Assembly: GCF_041927875.1 (NCBI RefSeq)
Contig: NZ_JBHFHN010000002.1
Direction: 5' to 3' (one strand)
DNA: 64,000 nt
Source of the DNA: Paracoccus sp041927875
GTDB taxonomy: Bacteria > Pseudomonadota > Alphaproteobacteria > Rhodobacterales > Rhodobacteraceae
This document shows positions 33,790-42,413 of this stretch, piece after piece (the stretch's first letter is position 1; each line of letters opens with the position of its first letter). The notes below the pieces were generated by a model. It ran no database searches. It saw only the letters and a program-made list of their open reading frames with translations, and was not told where the DNA came from. A program made the position numbers and the translations under genes.

Positions 33790-34610
33790 GCTGCACCCAG
33801 ACCATTCTGGATTACGGGCTGCGGTCCGTCGGCATCGGCGAACGGCTGCTGCCGCGATCCGATTTCACCCTGTGCCAGCAATTCACGCTGATCGGCTCGG
33901 GGATGATCTGGAACATCTATTTCGGCATCGTGGCGCTGGCCTTCGGCTTTTTCCTGGCCAATGCGCTGGCCCTGGCCAAGGCCAGCCGCAACCCCTGGCT
34001 GCGCAAGCCCGCCGAGTGGTTCATCTTCATCTTTCGCGGCAGCCCTTTGTTCATCCAGTTCTTCCTGGCCTATGAGGCGCTGGTGCTGCTGCCGCGCGCG
34101 GGCATCGACGTGTTCGGCATCACCGTGCAGACAAGCTGGATGACAAAGGCTTGGGCGGGGGCGCTGTTCGTGCTGTTCCTGAATACCGCCGCCTATTCCG
34201 CCGAGATCTTCCACGGCGCCCTGATGTCGGTGCCCAAGGGCGATCTGGAGGCCGCCGATGCCTATGGCCTGACCGGCTGGACACGGTTCCGCCGCATCGT
34301 CTGGCCGACGATGATGCGCCTGGCCTGGCCCTCTTACACGAACGAGGCGATCTTTCTGTTCCACGCCACGACGCTGGTGTTCTTTTCCGGCTTCCCCGCC
34401 TTTCAGCAAAAGGGCGATGCGCTGTATTACGCCAAGTATTTCGCAGACAAGACCTTTGACCCCTTCATCCCCTATCCGATCGTTGCTTTCTATTTCATCC
34501 TGCTGACGCTGGTGCTGATTGCGATTTTCGGATGGGCGAACCGGCGGCTGAACCGCCATATGCCGGGGGCACGCCCCCGCCTGAAGGTTCGCCCGCAACT
34601 GATCAGGTGA
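33786..34610 (+). CDS. Polar amino-acid ABC transporter, permease 2
   Basis: A 274-residue HisMQ-type permease with the EAA loop DLEAADAYGLTGWTRFRRIVWP and about five spans. It ends in a basic cytoplasmic tail (ANRRLNRHMPGARPRLKVRP). The ATG at 33786 overlaps the stop of permease 1 by 4 bases. The open frame runs upstream to 33642, but that part overlaps permease 1 and has no ribosome site. The glutamine-synthetase-like gene follows 3 bases later. Confidence 0.92.
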   Translation: MSCTQTILDYGLRSVGIGERLLPRSDFTLCQQFTLIGSGMIWNIYFGIVALAFGFFLANALALAKASRNPWLRKPAEWFIFIFRGSPLFIQFFLAYEALVLLPRAGIDVFGITVQTSWMTKAWAGALFVLFLNTAAYSAEIFHGALMSVPKGDLEAADAYGLTGWTRFRRIVWPTMMRLAWPSYTNEAIFLFHATTLVFFSGFPAFQQKGDALYYAKYFADKTFDPFIPYPIVAFYFILLTLVLIAIFGWANRRLNRHMPGARPRLKVRPQLIR

Positions 34611-34613
34611 TCT

Positions 34614-35945
34614 ATGCAATGGCTGATGGACCATCCCGAGGTCCGCACGATCCGTGTCGCCGCCGCCGATCTGAACGGCGTGGCGCGCGGTAAACGCATT
34701 CCCGCGCGGTTCGCCGAAAAGGTGTTCACCGACGGCACGCGCTTCCCGTTCTCGGTCATGAACCTGGACATCTGGGGCGAGGATATCGAGGACAGCCCGC
34801 TGGTCTTTGAATCGGGCGATGTCGATGGCGTGCTGATGCCGACCGAACGCGGCTTCATGCCGATGCCCTGGCTTGAGGCGCCGACCGCGCTGTTGCCGAT
34901 CTGGATGTTCCACATGGATGGCCGCCCTTATGACGGCGATCCACGTCAGGCGTTGGCGCGCGTGGCCGACCGTTACCGCGCCCTGGGCCTGACCCCGGTG
35001 GTCGCGACCGAGCTTGAGTTCTTTCTGATCGACGATTCTGGCACCAATCTGCGCGTGCCCCCCAGCCCGCGTTCCGGCAAGCGCCGCACCGGCGGCGAGA
35101 TCCTGTCGCTGCGGGCGCTGGATGCCTTTGACCGCTTTTTCACCGCGCTTTACGACGCCTGCGAGGTGATGGACATTCCCGCCGATACCGCCATTTCCGA
35201 GGCCGGGCCGGGCCAGTTCGAGATCAACCTGATGCATCAGGCCGATGCGCTGAAGGCCGCCGACGATGCCTGGCTGTTCAAGATGCTGGTCAAGGGCGTG
35301 GCGCGCCAGCACGGCTTTGCCGCCAGCTTCATGGCCAAGCCCTATGACATCTGGTCGGGCAACGGGATGCACACGCATTTCTCGGTGCTGGACCGGGCGG
35401 GCAAGAACATCTTCGACGATGGCACCGAACAGGGGTCTGACCGGCTGCGGCAGGCGGTGGCCGGGTGTCTGGCGGCGATCGACGGCTCGACACTGATCTT
35501 TGCCCCGCATGAAAACAGCTATGACCGGCTGGTGCCGAATGCCCATGCCCCCACCGGGATCGGCTGGGCCTATGAAAACCGCACGGCGGCGCTGCGCATT
35601 CCGGCCTCGGGTCCGGCGGCGCGGCGGATCGAACATCGCGTCGCGGGCGGCGACGTGAATCCCTATCTGATGCACGCGGCCATTCTGGGGGCGGCGCTGA
35701 TCGGGCTTGAGGACCGGATGCAGGCCCCCGCGCCGATCAACGGCAACGCCTATAACCAGGGCCTGCCTCAGATACCCGGCACCTGGGGCGGCGCGCTGAC
35801 CGCTTTCGAGACCTGCCCGCTGGTGCGGCGGATCTTCTCGGATGAGCTGGTCACCAACTATCTGATGACCAAGCGGCAAGAGATTCACTATATGGCCGAA
35901 CTGTCGGATGCCGAGACGGTGGAGCTGTATCTGGATACGGTTTAG
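34614..35945 (+). CDS. Glutamine-synthetase-family ligase (gamma-glutamyl-amine ligase candidate)
   Basis: A 443-residue protein with the glutamine synthetase fold. It has an N-terminal beta-grasp (VRTIRVAAADLNGVARGKR), metal-site residues in TELEFFLID and EAGPGQFEINL, H in GMHTHFSV, and the catalytic core NAHAPTGIGWAYENRTAALRIP. The AYENR..A..IP form and the R-x-I-P start are typical of GS-III/PuuA-like ligases that join glutamate to amines rather than ammonia. It directly follows four ABC genes with AGGTGA as ribosome site, so it probably acts on the imported compound. Plain glutamine synthesis is less likely. Confidence 0.85.
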   Translation: MQWLMDHPEVRTIRVAAADLNGVARGKRIPARFAEKVFTDGTRFPFSVMNLDIWGEDIEDSPLVFESGDVDGVLMPTERGFMPMPWLEAPTALLPIWMFHMDGRPYDGDPRQALARVADRYRALGLTPVVATELEFFLIDDSGTNLRVPPSPRSGKRRTGGEILSLRALDAFDRFFTALYDACEVMDIPADTAISEAGPGQFEINLMHQADALKAADDAWLFKMLVKGVARQHGFAASFMAKPYDIWSGNGMHTHFSVLDRAGKNIFDDGTEQGSDRLRQAVAGCLAAIDGSTLIFAPHENSYDRLVPNAHAPTGIGWAYENRTAALRIPASGPAARRIEHRVAGGDVNPYLMHAAILGAALIGLEDRMQAPAPINGNAYNQGLPQIPGTWGGALTAFETCPLVRRIFSDELVTNYLMTKRQEIHYMAELSDAETVELYLDTV

Positions 35946-36565
35946 GCGGCGGGCCAGTCGCGCGCCGTCTCCTTCGCCAGCAGAGCCTCCAACAGCGCCA
36001 GCCGTTGCGGCGCGAAATCGCCGGTCAACGCGGCAAGGCCGGTCATCTCGCGCACGAAGAACTGGCGAAAGTCGGCACGTTCGCCGCACCAGGCCAGCAG
36101 CTTGACGCCCTGCGGCGGATGCACCAGCACCAGCGGCAGCACCGCGCGCTGGCTGGTGCGGCCTGACAGGTCGGTATAGCCAAAGCCGACCGGCCGACAG
36201 TCGCGGATCGCATCATGCAGCAGCGCCAGATCAGCGGCGCCCGCCGGGGGCGCATCGGCCCGCCAGACCTGCGCGGGCCGCACATCCAGCCGCTGATAAA
36301 GCCGCGCCAGAAGCGCCGCCTCGGGGTCGGTCATCGCCAGGCGGTCGATGGTGGCCTGCGCCACCGCCTTGGCCACGGGATCGCCGCGATGCCCGGCCAA
36401 CGCCAGCCCACGCAGCGCCGCATCGCGCAGGTCGGCGTCGATGGGGGGCAGCGCCTCAGCGACGGCGGCGCTGCCACGCCCACCCCAGCCGATCAGCGCG
36501 GCGGCACCGGCCAGTCGGCCTGCAAGGCCACGTCGCGTCATTCCGCCTGTTCGATCTTCTGCCAT
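35942..36565 (-). CDS. WYL-domain-like protein with a twin-arginine signal
   Basis: A 207-residue protein. The N-terminus (MTRRGLAGRLAGAAALIGW) looks like a twin-arginine export signal. After a helical middle comes a WYL-like domain: LLHDAIRDCRPVGFGYTDLSGR, VLPLVLVHPPQGVKLLAWC and the RADFRQFFVREM end. WYL proteins are normally cytoplasmic ligand-sensing regulators with a DNA-binding N-terminus, which is absent here. I placed the start at 36565 (GAGGTGAGCGCG before ATG). A GTG at 36574 is possible. Its 3' end overlaps the ligase gene by 4 bases, tail to tail. The function is unknown. Confidence 0.72.
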   Translation of the reverse strand: MAEDRTGGMTRRGLAGRLAGAAALIGWGGRGSAAVAEALPPIDADLRDAALRGLALAGHRGDPVAKAVAQATIDRLAMTDPEAALLARLYQRLDVRPAQVWRADAPPAGAADLALLHDAIRDCRPVGFGYTDLSGRTSQRAVLPLVLVHPPQGVKLLAWCGERADFRQFFVREMTGLAALTGDFAPQRLALLEALLAKETARDWPAA

Positions 36566-36720
36566 CGCGCTCACCTCGGTTCAGGGTCAGCCCTGTCAAG
36601 GCAGCCATCATAAAGGGCTTGCGGCCCGTCGTGCCCCACCCCACACAGATTATCCCGCGCTGTCGCGCCGCCGCATCAGTCGGCCCCGGTGATCGCGGTT
36701 GACGGGTGGCCCGAACCCCC

Positions 36721-36749
36721 TTGCGAAAACCACCCCGAGGCGATAGTCA
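36721..36749 (+). promoter_or_regulatory. Possible promoter of tRNA-Gly
   Basis: TTGCGA (36721-36726), 17-base spacer, TAGTCA (36744-36749), ending 9 bases ahead of the tRNA. The -10 match is poor, so this is tentative. Confidence 0.3.
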
Positions 36750-36758
36750 GGGGCCGTC

Positions 36759-36832
36759 GCGGGTGTAGCTCAATGGTAGAGCCGCAGCTTCCCAAGCTGA
36801 TGACGAGGGTTCGATTCCCTTCACCCGCTCCA
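36759..36832 (+). tRNA. tRNA-Gly (anticodon CCC)
   Basis: A 74-nt cloverleaf. The acceptor stem is GCGGGTG/CACCCGC with an encoded CCA, the D-arm is AGCTCAATGGTAGAGC, the anticodon stem-loop is CAGC-TTCCCAA-GCTG giving anticodon CCC, and the T-arm is GAGGGTTCGATTCCCTT. It is very close to bacterial glycine tRNAs of the CCC type. It reads GGG codons. Confidence 0.96.
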
Positions 36833-36928
36833 ATCCCCCACTTTTCAAGACGGCGCGGCGGCTTGATTGCAGCCTTGGGTTTTGGCATGGCGGTGGTGTT
36901 CCTGTTCGACACCCGTGAAAGGCATCCC

Positions 36929-37276
36929 ATGACCCAGATCCAACGCATCGAATGCGGCCCGCGCATGAGCCAGGCCGTCGTCTTCAACGGCATCGCCTAT
37001 CTGGCCGGTCAGGTCGGCGCGCCGGGCGCACCGGCCGCCGATCAGACCCGTGCCGTGCTGGCCGAGATCGACCGCCTGCTGGCCGCCGCCGGCACCGACA
37101 AGACCCGCATCCTGACCGCGCAGATCTGGCTGGCCGACATGGCCGATTTCGCGGCGATGAACGGCGTCTGGGATGAATGGGTGCCCGCTGGCCACTGCCC
37201 CGCGCGCTATACCGGCGAGGCGAAGCTGGCCACCGCCGATTACAAGGTGGAAATCATCGTCACCGCCGCGCTGTAA
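36929..37276 (+). CDS. RidA family (YjgF/YER057c) protein
   Basis: A 115-residue protein with the RidA pattern: VVFNGIAYLAGQVGAPG, ILTAQIWLADMADFAAMNGVWDEWV, and the C-terminal ARYTGEAKLATADYKVEIIVTA with the conserved arginine in the ligand cleft. RidA proteins hydrolyse reactive enamines/imines made by PLP enzymes, protecting metabolism. The sequence belongs to a subfamily distant from RidA itself. The start at 36929 follows GAAAGGCATCCC. Hairpins and a motif copy follow the stop. Confidence 0.9.
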   Translation: MTQIQRIECGPRMSQAVVFNGIAYLAGQVGAPGAPAADQTRAVLAEIDRLLAAAGTDKTRILTAQIWLADMADFAAMNGVWDEWVPAGHCPARYTGEAKLATADYKVEIIVTAAL

Positions 37277-37295
37277 GGGCTGCGGCGGACGCTCC

Positions 37296-37326
37296 GCGGG
37301 GGATATTTGGGCCAAGAAGAAAGCGC
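37296..37326 (+). repeat. Dispersed 3'-end motif, copy 7 (after the RidA gene)
   Basis: CGCGGGGGATATTTGGGCCAAG then AAGAAAGCG, 20 bases past the stop, sense to the gene. It is preceded by GCGGCGGACGCTCCGC, which can form a short hairpin. It is a close match to the consensus. Confidence 0.7.
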
Positions 37327-37353
37327 ATCGCGCAAAGCCTGCCCCCGCGTGGG

Positions 37354-37782
37354 CTATCCCTTGGCGGCGGCGGCGTGTTCGCGCAGCCGGGCGATCATCG
37401 CGCGCAACCCGTTTGACCGTTGCGCCGACAGGTGATCGTTCAGCCCCAGCCGCGCCAATTCGGCGGGCGCGTCGATCGCCAGGGCCTGTTCGACCGTGGT
37501 GCCCGCGTAAAGTGCGTGCAGCACGGCAATCAGGCCACGCACGATCAGCGCATCGGACGTGCCGTCGAAATCCATCCGCGCGCCCGCGCCCTGACCGGTG
37601 ATGCGCGGAAACAGCCAGACCTGGCTGGTGCAGCCATCGACCTTGTTGGCGGGAACGCACAAAGCCGGGTCAAGATCGGGCATCGCCTTGCCCAATTCGA
37701 TCACATGGCGATAGCGATCCTCCCAGTCGTCAAGGAAATCGAAGGTCTCGACAAGATCGGCAAAGGCTTCTGTCGTCGTCAT
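37354..37782 (-). CDS. sufE: SufE family cysteine-desulfurase sulfur acceptor
   Basis: A 142-residue SufE-like protein. FDFLDDWEDRYRHVIELGKAMP is the N-terminal helix pattern. VPANKVDGCTSQVWLF carries the sulfur-accepting cysteine, and the C-terminal part is GLNDHLSAQRSNGLRAMI. It takes persulfide from a SufS-type desulfurase for Fe-S cluster assembly. The ATG at 37782 follows AAAGGAGAGCCGCC. It is a lone gene here with no suf operon in the window. Confidence 0.93.
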   Translation of the reverse strand: MTTTEAFADLVETFDFLDDWEDRYRHVIELGKAMPDLDPALCVPANKVDGCTSQVWLFPRITGQGAGARMDFDGTSDALIVRGLIAVLHALYAGTTVEQALAIDAPAELARLGLNDHLSAQRSNGLRAMIARLREHAAAAKG

Positions 37783-37878
37783 GGCGGCTCTCCTTTGGTT
37801 CGTGCCTAAGGCGGCAGGCCGGGCTTTTCAATGGCACGGCGATCGGTTAGCCATGATCGAAAGCCACAGGAGCCGTCG

Positions 37879-38382
37879 ATGAAAGCCCCGCTGATCCCTG
37901 CCCTTGTTGTTGGACTGGCCATTGCTGGCACGCTGTCGGGCTGTTCGCGGATCAGCGAAAGCCGGTTCAATCCGCTGAACTGGTTCGGCAGCTCCGAGCC
38001 GGTGGCGGCGACGCTGGCGCCCGAGGGCGGCTATGCCCAGGCCGCCGAGGATCACCGCCAGCCTGCCGCCCAGATCACCCGGATGGATCTTCAGCGCGTC
38101 AGCGGTGGGGCGGTGCTGCTGGTCACCGGCGTTGCGCCTTCGCTGGGCTGGTGGGATGCTGAACTGGTGCCCCCCGAGGTCAGCGACCGGCCGGTCGACG
38201 GCACGCTGGCCTATCGGCTGATGATCGCGGCCCCGCGCCCCGGTAGCGCCGACGCGTCCCGCGCCGGCACCCAGCAAACGCGCGAGATCACCGTGCAGCA
38301 CTTCATTTCCGAGGTGAAGCTGGCGCAGGTCAATCGGCTGGTGGTCGAGGGCGCGAATGGCGCCCGCAGCATGCGGCGCTGA
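37879..38382 (+). CDS. Putative lipoprotein of unknown function
   Basis: A 167-residue protein. The lipoprotein signal is MKAPLIPALVVGLAIAGTLSGC (lipobox LSGC, C22). This is followed by RFNPLNWFGSSEP, an NPFNWF-like motif common in exported rhodobacterial proteins, and a beta-rich domain (VSGGAVLLVTGVAPSLGWWDAELVP and FISEVKLAQVNRLVVEGANG). The start at 37879 follows CACAGGAGCCGTCG. It ends directly against the rnd stop codon on the other strand. I do not recognise the family. Confidence 0.82.
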   Translation: MKAPLIPALVVGLAIAGTLSGCSRISESRFNPLNWFGSSEPVAATLAPEGGYAQAAEDHRQPAAQITRMDLQRVSGGAVLLVTGVAPSLGWWDAELVPPEVSDRPVDGTLAYRLMIAAPRPGSADASRAGTQQTREITVQHFISEVKLAQVNRLVVEGANGARSMRR

Positions 38383-39558
38383 TCAGCCGCCCACCTCGAC
38401 CACGCGCACCGTCGTGCCCTTGGCCGACAGCGCCAGTTCGCCCCGGCACAGCCGCAGCGCATCCTGGCCAAAGACCTCATGCCGCCAGCCGTGCAGCGCG
38501 GCCAGATCCCGCCGCCCCGCCGCCAGCCCGTCCAGATCCGAGGCGCTGGCGATCAGCTTGGCCGCGACGCCCGATTCTTCGGACTTGGCTTTCAGCAGCA
38601 CCCGCAACAGGTCGGCCAGTGCGCCATTGCCCTGCATCTGCGGGCCGTCATCCTCGGGCTTGGGCAGCGCGGTCTGCGGCACGGCCATGCCCGCCGTCAC
38701 CGCCGCGATGATGCCATCGGCAATGTCACCCTTGCGCGCCTCGCGCAAGAGCAGCCGGGCGCGCGACAGGTCATCGGCGCTTTGCGGCCGGGTCGAGGCC
38801 AGTTCCAGCAGCGCATCATCCTTGAACACGCGCGAGCGCGGCACATCGCGCGACTGGGCATAGCGTTCGCGGAAGGCCGCCAGTTCGCGCAGTACCGCCA
38901 TGAAGCGGCCTGACTGGGTGCGGGTCTTGACGCGCTGCCAGGCCTCATCGGGGCGTGTGATATAGGTCTCGGGGTTCAGAAGGATCGCTTCTTCTTCCTC
39001 CAGCCAGTGCTGGCGGCCCGATTTCACCAGTTCGCGCGACAGATGTTCGTAGATCACCCGCAGATGCGTGACATCAGCCAAGGCGTAATCCAGTTGCGCT
39101 GGCGTCAGCGGGCGGCGCGACCAGTCGGTAAAGCGCGAGGTCTTGTCGAGGCTGGCCCGCGCGATCTTTTTCACCAGCGTTTCATAGCTGACCTGATCGC
39201 CGAACCCCGCCACCATCGCCGCAAGCTGCGTGTCAAACAGCGGCACCGGAAAGACGCCCGCATCGTGGTGAAAGATCTCCAGATCCTGCCGCGCGGCATG
39301 GAACACCTTGACGGTGCCGGGATGGCGGAACAGGTCATACAAGGGTTCAAGCGACAGCTTGCCCGCGATCGGATCGACGATCACCGCCTCGCCATGGGCG
39401 GCCACGCCATCGGCACCCGGCAGCGCCATCTGGATCAGGCAGAGCTTCGACCAATAGGTGCGTTCGCGCAGGAACTCGGTGTCGATGGTGACATAGGGCC
39501 GGGTCTTGGCGGTCTGGCAAAAGGCGGCCAGGCCTTCGGTCGTGGTGATAATGTCCAT
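38383..39558 (-). CDS. rnd: Ribonuclease D
   Basis: A 391-residue exonuclease. The DEDD catalytic residues are visible in VTIDTEF, KVFHAARQDLEIF and LDYALADVTHLRVIYEHL, followed by HRDC-type helical domains (about 210-380). It trims 3' ends of tRNA and other stable RNAs. Two ATGs lie two codons apart. The second (39558, MDIITTTEG) has GGG at the better distance and is used here. It is a single-gene unit. Confidence 0.94.
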   Translation of the reverse strand: MDIITTTEGLAAFCQTAKTRPYVTIDTEFLRERTYWSKLCLIQMALPGADGVAAHGEAVIVDPIAGKLSLEPLYDLFRHPGTVKVFHAARQDLEIFHHDAGVFPVPLFDTQLAAMVAGFGDQVSYETLVKKIARASLDKTSRFTDWSRRPLTPAQLDYALADVTHLRVIYEHLSRELVKSGRQHWLEEEEAILLNPETYITRPDEAWQRVKTRTQSGRFMAVLRELAAFRERYAQSRDVPRSRVFKDDALLELASTRPQSADDLSRARLLLREARKGDIADGIIAAVTAGMAVPQTALPKPEDDGPQMQGNGALADLLRVLLKAKSEESGVAAKLIASASDLDGLAAGRRDLAALHGWRHEVFGQDALRLCRGELALSAKGTTVRVVEVGG

Positions 39559-39642
39559 GCGCATCCCTTGGGCGGGGTCATCCCGCAAGGGCGGTTTAGG
39601 CCAGCCGGGGGGGCTTGAAAAGCCCCCGGTCACGATCGCGTG

Positions 39643-40047
39643 TCACAGGTCGATCGGCGCGGTCGTTCTGAAGGGGGCCAGCGGATCGGCCGGACCCTCG
39701 GGCGCGGGCGGCAGATCGGGCAGCTCGGGGGCGGGCGGCGCACCCGGTTTGCGGCGGATCAGGATGTCGCCATTGGCCAGACGCTCGGGCGCCTGATAAT
39801 TGCCGATGTCGTCGATCAGCACCCCCAGCCGGTCAAAGGTCGGCGCCATCGCATCCGCCAACAGGCCCATGTCGCGGGTGATATTGTCAAGATGCGGGGC
39901 GGCATCGCTCAGCATCTGGTCAAACAACCCGCCGATCAGCCGGTCGATCAGGCCGGGCGGCTCGGGCTGGACGGGCTCGGCACCGGCAGGCTGTGCCGCC
40001 AGCAGCAGCGCCAGCATCATGGCTGTGGCATCACGTTTCAGGGTCAT
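39643..40047 (-). CDS. Exported protein of unknown function
   Basis: A 134-residue protein with a cleavable signal (MTLKRDATAMMLALLLAAQPAGA), a helical middle (GLIDRLIGGLFDQMLSDAAPHLDNI) and a Pro-rich tail (PPAPELPDLPPAPEGPADPL). It resembles small periplasmic proteins found across Rhodobacteraceae that are sometimes labelled 'AAA+ family ATPase'. No ATPase motif is present, so I would not use that name. The ATG at 40047 follows GAAGGGGAACCGA. Confidence 0.78.
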   Translation of the reverse strand: MTLKRDATAMMLALLLAAQPAGAEPVQPEPPGLIDRLIGGLFDQMLSDAAPHLDNITRDMGLLADAMAPTFDRLGVLIDDIGNYQAPERLANGDILIRRKPGAPPAPELPDLPPAPEGPADPLAPFRTTAPIDL

Positions 40048-40121
40048 TCGGTTCCCCTTCCCTTCACCTCACCGGACGCGGGGCGCGCCCAGGCCTGAAT
40101 ATAGGCGCCCGGTGCGGCGCT

Positions 40122-41168
40122 TCACAGGTCGATATCCAGCACCACGGGATAGTGATCCGAGGCCAGCCGCAGCGCCTGCGCCAGGGCCGGGTCGGTCTGC
40201 ATGTCAGGGTCAAGGATCTGCCAATGCGGGCGATGGCGGGCCAGATCGGGCGAGATCAGGATATAGTCCAGCAGCGCCGCGAACATCCCGTCGGGGGCAT
40301 CCGACAGATCGGGGCGGTGAAAACGCGCGCTGACCGGGGCCGGGTGGCGGCCCTGCCGCGCGGCTTCAGCATGGGGGTCGTGCAGGCGAAGGGAGGCGGG
40401 GCCATCTGCGCCCATCACCACCTCGACCGTCGAGAGGCCAAGCGCGGCCTCGACCCGATCATGGCCGGGGCCGTCATTCAGATCGCCCATGACGATCAGC
40501 GGCTGGTTCTGGCGCAACAGCGCGTCGATCCGGGCGCGCAGCCACAAGGCCTGCGCCAGTTGCAGCCGACCATTGCGGGCCGCGCGGCGCAGCGCATCCT
40601 CGGCCGAGGTCGCGCCATGCGGGGCCTTGGATTTCACATGCGCCCCGATCAGCCGAAGTCGCATTCCGCGCGCAGTGGTCAGCGCCAGTTCCAGCGGCGG
40701 TTTGGAAAAGCGGATGCGGCCAGGCTGGCCGATTTCAGGGACCAGCCGCGCGGGATCGGGCTGATAATCGCCATCAAAGCGGGGGGCGCGCGCCGTGGGA
40801 TCGCGGCGCCCCTGCGGATCGTGACGGGCGCGCAGCACCCGCGCGTCATGGAGAAAGGCGATTTCCTGCTGAGTGCCGTTCAGAAAGCCGCGCACCGCGC
40901 GCCGCGCCCGCAGCCCATGGGCGCGGGCAAAGCGGCCCAGCAGGTGCCGGGTGTCGCGGCTGATGGTGCCGCCATCCAGCCGTGTGTCCGGGGCCTCGAT
41001 CACCATCACCCCATCCGCATCCAGATGCCGCAGCACCTTCGCGATCGCGGCGATCTGGTCGCGCGCGGCGACGCCCGGCAGGCCGCCGGGACCGTCATCC
41101 GCCCGCAGCCGACCTTCGGAATCAAACAGGCTGTCGAACCAGGCGATGTTCCAACTGACCAGCCGCAC
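40122..41168 (-). CDS. Endonuclease/exonuclease/phosphatase family protein
   Basis: A 348-residue protein of the DNase I-like fold. It has LVSWNIAWF at the N-terminus, VIEAPD (metal glutamate), GAHVKSK, VMGDLNDGPGHDRVE and the C-terminal SDHYPVVLDI, the usual Asn/Glu/His/Asp set. The substrate may be nucleic acid or a phosphoester and is unknown. The start is a GTG at 41168, 5 bases after the stop of the DnaJ/TerB gene, so they form a unit. Confidence 0.88.
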   Translation of the reverse strand: MRLVSWNIAWFDSLFDSEGRLRADDGPGGLPGVAARDQIAAIAKVLRHLDADGVMVIEAPDTRLDGGTISRDTRHLLGRFARAHGLRARRAVRGFLNGTQQEIAFLHDARVLRARHDPQGRRDPTARAPRFDGDYQPDPARLVPEIGQPGRIRFSKPPLELALTTARGMRLRLIGAHVKSKAPHGATSAEDALRRAARNGRLQLAQALWLRARIDALLRQNQPLIVMGDLNDGPGHDRVEAALGLSTVEVVMGADGPASLRLHDPHAEAARQGRHPAPVSARFHRPDLSDAPDGMFAALLDYILISPDLARHRPHWQILDPDMQTDPALAQALRLASDHYPVVLDIDL

Positions 41169-41172
41169 CAGC

Positions 41173-41904
41173 CTAGCCCGCGCTGACCGGCTGCGGCGCG
41201 GCTGCGCGGATCGCCTCCCAGGCGCGGTTCAGGGCCTGGGTGCGCACCTCGGCCAGCCGCACCGCCTCGGGGGGCAGGCCGCGCGCGAAGGCGCGGTCGG
41301 GATGCGCCTCGCGCACCAGCTCGCGCCAGCGGGCGCGCGCCGCTTCAAGCCCGGCGTCATCATCCAGGCCCAGCACATGCCAGGGGTCGGGGTCGGCCTC
41401 GGGCACGAAACTGGCACGCAGGCGGCGGAAACAGCGATCCGACAGGCCGAAATGCCGCGCCACCTCGGCCAGAAAGGCATCCTCGGCCTCATTGTAGTCA
41501 CCATCGGCCAAGGCGATGAAGAACAGCCCCTCCATCACGTCCTCAAGCACGCCTTCACAGGCATCGCCGGGGGCGAACATCGCGCCGATCTTGCGGGCGT
41601 AATAATCGAAACCCGCCACATCGGCGCGCGCCAGGTTGAAGACGCGGGCAGCGTTGACCTCCTCGCCTGGCGGGATGGTAAAGACCTGGCGAAAGGCCGT
41701 GACCTCATCGCGGGTGACGCGGCCATCGGCCTTGGCCATCTTGGCGCCAAGCGCGATGACGGCGATGGTAAAGCCGACGCTGCGTTCGGGCGGCGTGCGC
41801 AGCCGGTCGAACACCGCCGACAGCCCCTCGCCCCGACCAAGTGCGGCCAGGGCGCCGGCCAGACGCGACCAGATGGATTCGGGGGCGGGCAAGGTGGTGG
41901 TCAT
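41173..41904 (-). CDS. DjlA-like protein: TerB domain plus C-terminal J domain
   Basis: A 243-residue protein. Residues about 45-165 form a TerB domain (IALGAKMAKADGRVTRDEVTAFRQVF and IALADGDYNEAEDAFLAEVARHF). Residues about 175-240 form a J domain (DPWHVLGLDDDAGLEAARARWRELVREAHPDR) with the essential HPD. Unlike Escherichia coli DjlA it has no membrane anchor. It should stimulate a DnaK-type chaperone. The ATG is at 41904 and it is upstream of the nuclease-family gene. Confidence 0.9.
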   Translation of the reverse strand: MTTTLPAPESIWSRLAGALAALGRGEGLSAVFDRLRTPPERSVGFTIAVIALGAKMAKADGRVTRDEVTAFRQVFTIPPGEEVNAARVFNLARADVAGFDYYARKIGAMFAPGDACEGVLEDVMEGLFFIALADGDYNEAEDAFLAEVARHFGLSDRCFRRLRASFVPEADPDPWHVLGLDDDAGLEAARARWRELVREAHPDRAFARGLPPEAVRLAEVRTQALNRAWEAIRAAAPQPVSAG

Positions 41905-41936
41905 GGCCTGATCCTAAAACGCCGGGACGGGGAATG

Positions 41937-42413
41937 TCACAGGCATTTCTGCATCAGCACCAGATCCAGCCAGCGGCCGAACTTGCGCCCGACCTGCGGC
42001 ATCCGCCCGGTTTCAGCATAGCCAAGCGCGGCGTGAAAGCGCAGCGCGGCCTGGTTTTCGCCGCTGATCCCGGCGACCATCACATGCACGCCACCGTCCC
42101 GCGCCCGCCCCTCAAGCGCAGTCATCAGCGCGCGGCCGACGCCGTGGGCCTGGGCGGCGGGATCGACGATGATCGTGTGCTCATGGGCGTGAACATAGCC
42201 ATTGCCACCCCGAAACTGCGCGCAGGTGGCATGGCCTGCGACACGGCCATCCACCTCGGCCACCAGAAACCAGGGGCGCTCAGCGATCATCGCCGCCAGA
42301 TCGGAAAGGCTTTTCTCCTCGCTGGAAAAGGTGATGGTCGTCGTGCGGATCAGCGGGTTCCAATAGGCGGCGATGGCGGGGGCATCGGCTGCGGTCGCGT
42401 CGCGCAGGATCAC
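41937..42413 (-). CDS. GNAT N-acetyltransferase, phosphinothricin-acetyltransferase-like
   Basis: A 158-residue GNAT protein. It has MILRDATAADAPAIAAYWNPLI, the conserved TTITFSSEEKS, VDPAAQAHGVGRALMTALEGRA (acetyl-CoA pyrophosphate loop), and SGENQAALRFHAALGYAETGRM. These match the Bar/PAT and methionine-sulfone acetyltransferase group, but the native substrate is not known. Its ATG overlaps the stop of the VOC gene by 4 bases. Confidence 0.87.
   Translation of the reverse strand: MILRDATAADAPAIAAYWNPLIRTTTITFSSEEKSLSDLAAMIAERPWFLVAEVDGRVAGHATCAQFRGGNGYVHAHEHTIIVDPAAQAHGVGRALMTALEGRARDGGVHVMVAGISGENQAALRFHAALGYAETGRMPQVGRKFGRWLDLVLMQKCL

Noticed and set aside
33678..36089. An 803-codon minus-strand frame and similar long antisense frames at 9517-14023 and 20192-22330
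   Set aside because: Each lies opposite well-identified genes and has only Arg/Gly/His/Gln-rich sequence.
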